Made by a program: the position numbers and the translations under genes. Shown here piece after piece: positions 57,300-64,000 of a DNA stretch of 64,000 nt. The stretch is taken from positions 16,506,689 to 16,570,688 of the forward strand of contig OZ023180.1 of the NCBI GenBank assembly GCA_963995505.1. The letters run 5' to 3'. Source of the stretch: Hypericum androsaemum (Eukaryota > Streptophyta > Magnoliopsida > Malpighiales > Hypericaceae). The notes beneath the pieces were generated by a model that was not told where the DNA came from, ran no database searches, and saw only the letters and a program-made list of their open reading frames with translations. Position 1 is the stretch's first letter. Each line of letters begins with the position of its first letter.

Positions 57300-58640
57300 A
57301 GTTTCACAGTTGCAAACATCTTAGGCCTAACTTCTTCTCCATTGAAGCACTCCCAGCAACAAGTTTTTGCTGTCGAGCAACATCATCTTCATATTGCAAT
57401 TTTAACATGCCTCCACAAGCTAGACTATGGATGTCGAACAATCCCAGCTTGGAGACATGAGTGAGAAACAAAGAAGGTGGAAGAGGTTTGGTCATTATAT
57501 CAACCGTCTGTTAAATAATTAAAATATGGAACAACTTGATCAAGCCAATTTGACTCTTCTCTCGAACAAGGCGACAGTCAATCTTAATATAATTCGTCCT
57601 CTTGTGAAATATGTGATTTTTAGCTGTATATGTGGTTGACTTGTTGTCACATAAGAGAGAAGCATGTATGGAGTGAGGAATTCTCAAATCATTGAGGAGA
57701 TAGAGCCACTTGACTTCACAACTGAGTGAGGTTAGAGCTCTGTACTCAACTTCAGATGAGCTTCGAGAGAATGTGAGTTATTTCTTAGACATCCAAGAAA
57801 CCAAAGAATTTTCCAAATACACACAATAGCCAGTGGTAAAATGTCTTGTATTAGGGCATCCACCCCAATCAGCATCACAGTAACCTGAGATTTTTAGCTC
57901 TAAATTGGCTAGAAAGAACATACCAAGCCCTGGATGTGCCTTGACGTGTCTCAGCACTCTATGAACTGCCTGATTATGTATGATCAATGGAGAATGGAGG
58001 AATTGACAGAGTTGGTGAGTGGCATTGCATATGTCTAGTTGAGTATTGATAAAATAGAGCAACTTACCAATCAATTGTCTGTAGGATGTTTCATCCTAAA
58101 GCATTGGAGAATCTGCAACAGAGCTTAATCTGAGATTGTGAACCATATGAGTGATCATCTTTTTGCAATTGAGGAAGCCAACATTTGTTAGAATGTGAAC
58201 ATCATACTGCCTTTGACAAATGTGTATATCGGTCCTGGATCTTGCCACCTCCATCAAAAGGAAGAACTCGAGACTTCCCAAATCTTTGATTTTGCGCTTG
58301 CCATTCAAGATTTTTTGATCTCCGGTGTTCTCTTTATTGAATTTCCTGCCACTATAATGTCCGCTAAATACACCAAGAGACAGATCAAGCTATCACCCTT
58401 ATGTAGAAGGAACACTGAATAATCTGAACTTATTTGTCTAAAGCCAAGGAACAACATCAATGAAGATAGCTTTTTAAACCATTGTTTATTGTTATACAGA
58501 CCATATAGGGACTTCTTAAGCTTACAAACCCCATTTCTTCCATCAATGAATCTAGGAGGAAGCTCTATATACACTTCATCATGAAAATCTCCATAAAGGA
58601 AGGCATTTTGGACATCATGCCTCTCTAGGAATCAATTTTG
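57300..58640 (-). pseudogene. Degenerate Ty1/copia pol fragment (reverse transcriptase and RNase H)
   Basis: Minus-strand open pieces 58574-58305, 58308-58096, 58074-57778 and 57495-57304 in shifting frames. Recognisable words are KKSLYGLYN and LVYLADIIVAG (a decayed YVDD motif), then IGKLLYFINTQLDICNATHQL, GYCDADWGGC and SWMSKK of copia RNase H. No LTRs were found, so this is a 5'- and 3'-truncated relic. Confidence 0.8.
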
Positions 58641-58710
58641 CTAGCTGCCTCAACTAAAATTTGGTAAAAATTGAATGCACACCTCAAGTGATTAGGCAAG
58701 TGGGTTGGCG

Positions 58711-58815
58711 TGCCAAAGAGCTTGTAGCCCAACGGCACAAGGCGTTGTAAATATCTAGGAGGTCCAAAGTTCAAACTTTATAATGTCATGGTGTAAAAAT
58801 TTACCTTTCAAAAAA
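58711..58815 (+). mobile_element. tRNA-derived SINE copy with 13-base target duplication
   Basis: Flanked by the perfect repeat AAGTGGGTTGGCG at 58698-58710 and 58816-58828. It begins TGCCAAAGAGCTTGTAGCCC, has a B-box-like AGTTCAAACTTT, and ends TTTACCTTTCAAAAA, matching the copies at 29666 and 41075. Confidence 0.8.
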
Positions 58816-58829
58816 AAGTGGGTTGGCGC

Positions 58830-60600
58830 TGCTGGTAGAAGGGAGGAGAGAGAGAGAGAGCTATGAGTTCGAGGAGAGAGAAATTGGGAAAATTGTTTGT
58901 TATTGAGATATCATTTAATAGTTTTAGAAATAGTTCTAAGCTAAATTAAGAGAATTGTGAAGGGTGATAATGCAAAATAGTAAGATAAAAATCAATTCTC
59001 AAATTAGGGTAAACAAGTTGTAAGTCATGTCTTTCTACGTAATTTATTGTTTAGTAAATACTTCCTATAGACCGTTTTACCAAACACCAATTTTTTAATC
59101 AACAACCAATTATCAGAATTCAGAATCAATTGTAGACAACCGCAATCAATTATCAGTGGAGTTCTGCAGAGCCAAACCGGAGCTCAAGCAATTAATGAGC
59201 ATGTTGGTTGTTGTGGTGCCCTGGACAGAACACGTGGAATGATTTAATTTCTAACTTCGCGTCGTCCATACGTTACACGGTTTTTTTTTAAGTTGTGATA
59301 TTAAAAATCAAGTACTCACACACTTTATTTTAGTAACAATTTTTCTAACAATATTCTTTATATTCTTGAATCTAGATTTAAATTTTTTTTAAATGAATCT
59401 AAATTTACCATGTCACTTCGATTGTTCATGCATTATATTGTTTAGGCAAACATTCAGTTTACCATTATTTTCTAAGTTACTGATTTCGAACCCCTCCATG
59501 TTAGAAGATAAAAGCAGATGATTATTGGAATGGATCAATTATGGCCAGTGGCTTGGCGCTAGATATATCTTTTCTAGCTCCAAACTAATTAGTTTTTTTT
59601 TATAAGTCGAAAGATGTATATTATTCTTTTAAAAATATCAATTTTGAATTATTGGAAATACATCAATAGTAAATACTTCTCGAACATTTTTGCTTATTAA
59701 AAAATTTTATACATCTCAAATTTGTATTAGTAAAAATATCGAATTTGAACTATTAAGAATGCATCAATGATAATTACTTGTTGAAAATTTTGACTCATTT
59801 AAAAATTTTACACGTCTCAAATTTGTATTAGTTGATCCAATTAATTTCGGATACTATATGGTTTAAAAAAATGTATATTACGCTTGTGAATTAGACATTA
59901 TTTGAGCACAAAATTTACACATCGAGATTCTAACAGTCATACAAAAGAAATCTAATTCTTATCCGATATAAGCCATGGGAACATGCAATCTCGCGTGGTC
60001 TCAAATGAGAAGACGTCAAGAAAAGAAAGAACCTCAAATTAAAATGACAGCCAATGAGCAACCACATAATTAGCTAGGTTGTCATTAATCAACCAGTAAA
60101 AAGAAACTGATGCTCACTAATTATATTTGTTCCTCTCACCCACTTAAGTCTACAATTTTTTTTAAGACTATTGATATTCGAACACTACTGTGTCGATCAA
60201 TTCAGATTAAAATCGAGTAGACTTTTAAAAAGTGGCAAAAATCTTCTAACATACATTTTTAATAATTCGAACTTGAAATTTTTTGGTTAGATTTATTTCG
60301 TGGTGCACTTACGTCTACAAATTAACACACGAAAAAACAAACTAGGTGAAGAGGGAGCATCGACCGGATGCCAAGGAATTACAAGCTAAATTTTATTCTC
60401 TTGGATAGCCAAGGAATCGCCACCTTGACTCGGTCAGCCCCATCCAAAACCAGAACACCAAATTATTATTATTATTATTACAATAACCCGAGCAGCCAAT
60501 TCACAGATAAACCACCACGTCACCCATGGGACCCGTTGAAACCGTCCACGTAAGCGCGCCGAGACAAAGATTGAAGAGTGGCCCACCGGTCCGGACGGTG
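58830..60600. other. AT-rich intergenic region with a divergent tandem duplication
   Basis: 59631-59832 contains two copies (period about 101 bases) of a block with TACATCAAT/TGCATCAAT and ATCTCAAATTTGTATTAGT/GTCTCAAATTTGTATTAGT. An (ATT)n run is at 60463-60480. No gene is supported. Confidence 0.5.
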
Positions 60601-60617
60601 GCTGACTGTACGGACAC

Positions 60618-60656
60618 AGCCAATAATCACCTTCGCTCTCCCCTATCTATATATTA
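60618..60656 (+). promoter_or_regulatory. CCAAT and TATA boxes of the CCT-domain gene
   Basis: CCAAT at about 60620-60624 and TATCTATATATTA at about 60644-60656 stand at usual plant spacing upstream of a C/T-rich leader. Transcription would start near 60685, giving a leader of roughly 390 bases that includes the uORF at 60868. Assigned by motif only. Confidence 0.5.
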
Positions 60657-60867
60657 GCTAACTTTGGGAGTCTCCTTTCCTTCCTTTTCCCCTCTATATT
60701 TAGCCAACCCTCGTTAATAACCTACGTACGTTAGTTGTCTCCTCCAAGTCTTTGCAACTTCATATCTCCTGTCACCCCCAAAGAAAAAAAAATCAAAAAA
60801 GAGAAACAGATTAGTTGTTATACTTACTAGTTAGATTAACAAACTACACACCCGTTGATCGGTTTCG

Positions 60868-60984
60868 ATGTACGATTGTTTTCGGTTAATCGAATGGAAC
60901 CGCTACTGCGTGTTTCGTGAGCGAGCTAGGCCAGGGCGGGCCAGGGTGTCCCTCTTAGCAAAAACTTGCCTGTTGCTATTTTAA
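60868..60984 (+). CDS. Upstream ORF in the leader of the CCT-domain gene
   Basis: A 38-codon ORF starting MYDCFRLIEWNRY and ending LLAKTCLLLF, with a TAA stop 93 bases before the main ATG and in a different phase. It is rich in arginine and cysteine (RERARPGRARVS in the middle), unlike random AT-rich leader sequence, and its GC content is higher than its flanks. Size, position and the peptide-like C-terminus are like conserved peptide uORFs of plant regulatory genes, which attenuate translation of the main ORF. No start-context upstream competitor was found within the predicted leader. Function is inferred. Confidence 0.55.
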   Translation: MYDCFRLIEWNRYCVFRERARPGRARVSLLAKTCLLLF

Positions 60985-61077
60985 GAGACAGAGGGGAAGA
61001 GAAGTCTCTCTGGGTTTCCCAGGTTTTCTCTCTCTTTTTTTAACTAGGGGCGAGTACTCGAATCTGACGCGACGAGG

Positions 61078-63977
61078 ATGTTGCAAGACGTGATCATCCC
61101 GCCGGAGCACATACCCAATATTGTAATAACAATTTCCTCCCCTTGGTTCTATCTATGTATTAGATGGAATATTAATTATGTGTTTATTTTTTTATTCCAT
61201 GCATGTTTATGACTGTTTAATGTTTACGTAAGGACGTTACAAGAGTTTCTGCATGCATTTCTTTTTTTGTTTTCTGTAGATCATGTCGTTTGGAATGTTA
61301 ATTATTTGTATGTGCGTTTTCTGGATTTCTTATATCAATAAGTTGAAAATTTATGAACGGAGTTCTTCTTTCCTGAAAGAGAGAGGGGGGTTATTGTGGA
61401 TTTGGAATTTTTTTTTTCGGATGACTTGATCTGGATCTATGGATATCAAAATTAATTTTTAAAAGAAACTCGACTAATACATATTCCGGTTTGGATTCAT
61501 GTTCATATTATGTAATGCTTATAAATTTACCCAACCTAAATAAACTTAGTAGTAGAATGTAAGTTTAGAACAGCATTAAAAATATATATTTATACTTGAT
61601 TTATTGTCGTTTAAATTTATGCCACTGGTTTATTTTATCCATGACATGTTAATAACTGGTTGGTTTCTTTGGATGTAAGCTTAGAACAGCATTAAAAATA
61701 TATATTTATACTTGATTTATTGTCGTTTAAATTTATGCCACTGATTTATTTTATGTATGACATGTTAATAACTGGTTGGTTTCTTTGGATGTAAGCTTAA
61801 TAGTGGAAATGATGGATCCATGGATCCAAATTGTATTTTATCATCAAAATCTGGATCTACCTTCAAATAAGTGGATCTGGATCCATATCCGACTTGGCAT
61901 ATCATCATCAAATTGATCTTTGAATGGTATTAAGTCAACAAATCCGGTCTCAATGAAGCATCTGCATTCAACTCAATTAGTGCATCTAGAGAGACAAGCT
62001 TTCCGAGGCATCATGTGTCAATTAGTACATGTTGCTTTCGGATTTGTTTCATGGAACCTTGTCTTAAGGATATGTTTCTCATCTTAATTTTTATTCTCTG
62101 TTCAATTAGATCCAAGGGCTTAGGTAGTGACAGCACTTGGCTCTTGGTCACATTTGCCCCCTCAGAATTGCATTCTTTTCCTTACCTTTTTGTAGAAAGA
62201 AGTAAAGGACACCAATACCACAGATCTCCCCTTTCTATTGATTCTATTAGTGTTCAAGGAAATTTTCAAGTACACAAGTCACTACAAGATGCATGTCACA
62301 TGGATCACCATGCAATAATATTTTTGCTTTTGATTTAAAATAAATAAACCACCAAATGAAATTTGCACTTTTCTGAGCTTCCAATTCTCTTCCGAAGAGT
62401 ATATATGCTCTGACTATTTACATCAATGATCTGACTTCTTCTTTGCTGCAAAATTCTGCAGGACGATGTGTCGAGCCCGCTTAGCGCTCAAATCCTGGAG
62501 CTCTGCGGCCCAGAATTCTTGGAGACTCTGCAGAATTCTGATGTCACCTCGAGCTCCACCGGCAACTGCTACGAGGACAATTCCTCCTACGCCAATACTA
62601 ACCTTCAACTGCCACCGGATATAGACAGCTTCGCCTGCAGCCAGGACAACAATGGAAAGACCAATACAGCCACAACCAACAGCACCACCACGACTACTAG
62701 CACAACGACCACATGTGCCAACACCGGCAACCTCGACACGAGCAACCTATCGTCGATACTCTTCGGTTCTCAGGATGACCTTGACAATGAGCTCTCTGCT
62801 TCAATTGACTTCTCATCCTCCCCCTCGCTCCATGTCCCTCCCCAATTCATCACAACCCACCAAGACCAATTTGATTTCTCCTCACTTCGGCCTCATCTTT
62901 CCTTATCAGATGTTATCTCTGCTGATGCTCACTCTGGCCGGTACTCTGTTGACCCTGTAGTCCAACTCATGGGGCCGCCCTTAACGTCCGTTTTCGAAGA
63001 CGATTGCTTGTCTTCTATGCCTTCCTATGCACCTCTCAACCCTTCCCAGGCTTCTTGTACATTGATGGGCCCTTCCTTGGGCACCTACATGCCTGCTGAT
63101 AGTCCCGGGTTCTTCGCAACCAGCATCCTCATGGGAACTGATTTGCAGCCACATGACTTGGATTACCATGGAGACAATGCTGGAATATATTGTCCCGATC
63201 CGATACAACGTCTTTTTATCCCGGGAGAACTTCAGGTAAACTTGCTTTCCATGGTTTTCTCTGATTAGTTTCGAGTTCGGATTCTGATTTTTTCTCTCAT
63301 CTTAACATCTTCAAGGCTCTTAGAAATGATACTCAGCAACTAGTTGGAGGAGGAGCGGGCAGTTCATCCACTCCTTTAGCATCAGAGATGCCAAGCTTGG
63401 AGGACTCATCATTTAAAGTAGTAAAACTCTCCGTTGAACAGAGGAAGGAGAAGATTCATAGGTACATTAAGAAGAGGAATGAGAGGAACTTCAGCAAGAA
63501 AATTAAGGTCCTCAATCCTCCAATTACCTTAACCGTTACAATTTGTTCGAAGCACATTACGTTGTACCAACGATTCGAGCATATTTGCAGTATGCCTGTC
63601 GCAAGACACTAGCTGATAGCCGGCCTCGAGTCCGCGGAAGATTCGCAAAGAATGACGAGTTCGGAGAGACTCCTGGAGCTGGTAGGAGCAACCATGAAGA
63701 GGATGATGATGAAGAAGTAAGCTAGTTTACCCTTCTTTCCTATAATGAGAGTTTTTATCCAATAATAATTACCAACAACCGAACAGTCGAATATGATTAT
63801 TGAATAATTTTACGATGGTCACCAATGGAAATATGTTCCAATCCCAATCCAGCTGCAACTGTCTCACAGGTAGCTGCAAAAGGAGAGGATGAGATGTTGG
63901 ATTCCGCAGATATGTTTGCTCATATCAGTGGGGTGAACTCCTTCAAATGCAACTATCCCATCCAATCCTGGATTTGA
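61078..63977 (+). CDS. CCT-domain transcriptional regulator (CMF / ASML2-like)
   Basis: Exons 61078-61122, 62462-63235, 63316-63507, 63591-63716 and 63870-63977 give 414 residues with every junction in phase 0. The N-terminus MLQDVIIPPEHIPNI leads into DDVSSPLSAQILELCGPEF, then a threonine/serine/asparagine-rich low-complexity region, and near residues 307-355 the CCT domain: RKEKIHRYIKKRNERNF, KKIKYACRKTLADSRPRVRGRF, AKNDEF. There is no B-box zinc finger or receiver domain, so it is not CONSTANS or a PRR. It is a single-CCT protein of the CMF type, resembling ASML2-like activators of sugar-responsive genes from memory. The acidic tail EEDDDEEV follows. Regulation may involve the uORF at 60868. 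Intron 1 is 1.34 kb and holds a tandem duplication. Confidence 0.9.
61558..61796. repeat. 116-base tandem duplication in intron 1 of the CCT gene
   Basis: Two near-identical units, starting TTAGAACAGCATTAAAAATA at 61565 and 61681, differ by only a few bases (for example CTGGTTTAT/CTGATTTAT, TATCCATGACA/TATGTATGACA). High identity implies a recent duplication. Confidence 0.85.
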
Positions 63978-64000
63978 GTAGTAGCTACCTGCTCGCTATG

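Noticed and set aside
62015..62338. 107-codon ORF in intron 1 of the CCT gene
   Set aside because: It lies wholly within an intron defined by good splice sites and consistent phase, with no family.

Overview
This is a window of nuclear DNA from a flowering plant, most likely a eudicot. The evidence is genes split by short AT-rich GT-AG introns, plant-specific families (plasmodesmata-located DUF26 protein, TOM9-type import receptor, plastid RRM protein, CCT-domain regulator), LTR retrotransposons primed by initiator tRNA-Met, Mutator-like elements with 9-bp target duplications and 5S-rRNA-bearing Cassandra repeats. The species cannot be fixed from the sequence alone.

Layout. 736-1861 (+): PDLP-like plasmodesmal receptor protein. 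2.7-6.4 kb: a foldback MITE, a Cassandra-like LTR and a LINE tail. 8441-8752 (-): TOM9-2/TOM22-type mitochondrial import receptor, with a 1-kb inverted-repeat element starting about 190 bp upstream of its ATG. 10384-12755 (-): spermidine-synthase-like SAM methyltransferase in four exons. 14033-22335 (+): chloroplast ribonucleoprotein with two RRMs, whose last intron carries a degenerate 6.26-kb Ty1/copia element (15732-21991). 25.7-26.4 kb: a fragment of an endogenous pararetrovirus between TA-dinucleotide tracts. 26706-29427 (+): TLDc-domain (OXR-like) protein in eight exons. 30788-40809: a three-level nest, in which a Mutator-like element was entered by a pol-less LTR element (30829-39501) and that in turn by a Ty3/gypsy element (33139-38658). 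41.3-45.1 kb: three more inverted-repeat elements, one carrying a captured start of an ER-type Ca2+-ATPase gene. 45882-52539 (-): PRP19/MAC3 spliceosomal U-box/WD40 protein in 18 coding exons. 52.6-60.6 kb: gene-poor, with a Cassandra-like element, copia debris and a SINE. 61078-63977 (+): CCT-domain transcriptional regulator, complete to its stop 23 bases from the window end, with a 38-codon upstream ORF in the leader.

The seven genes are independent eukaryotic transcription units (plasmodesmata, mitochondrial import, methylation, plastid RNA, oxidative-stress-type TLDc, splicing, CCT regulation) and are not a pathway cluster. The most interesting signals are the candidate peptide-coding uORF of the CCT gene, the nested transposons with diagnostic target duplications, the large pol-less ORF of the middle nest element, the pararetroviral relic, the gene-capturing Mutator-like element and a small SINE family with clear target duplications. 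Exon limits were placed by hand from splice consensus, reading phase and protein-family similarity recalled from knowledge; no alignment was run.
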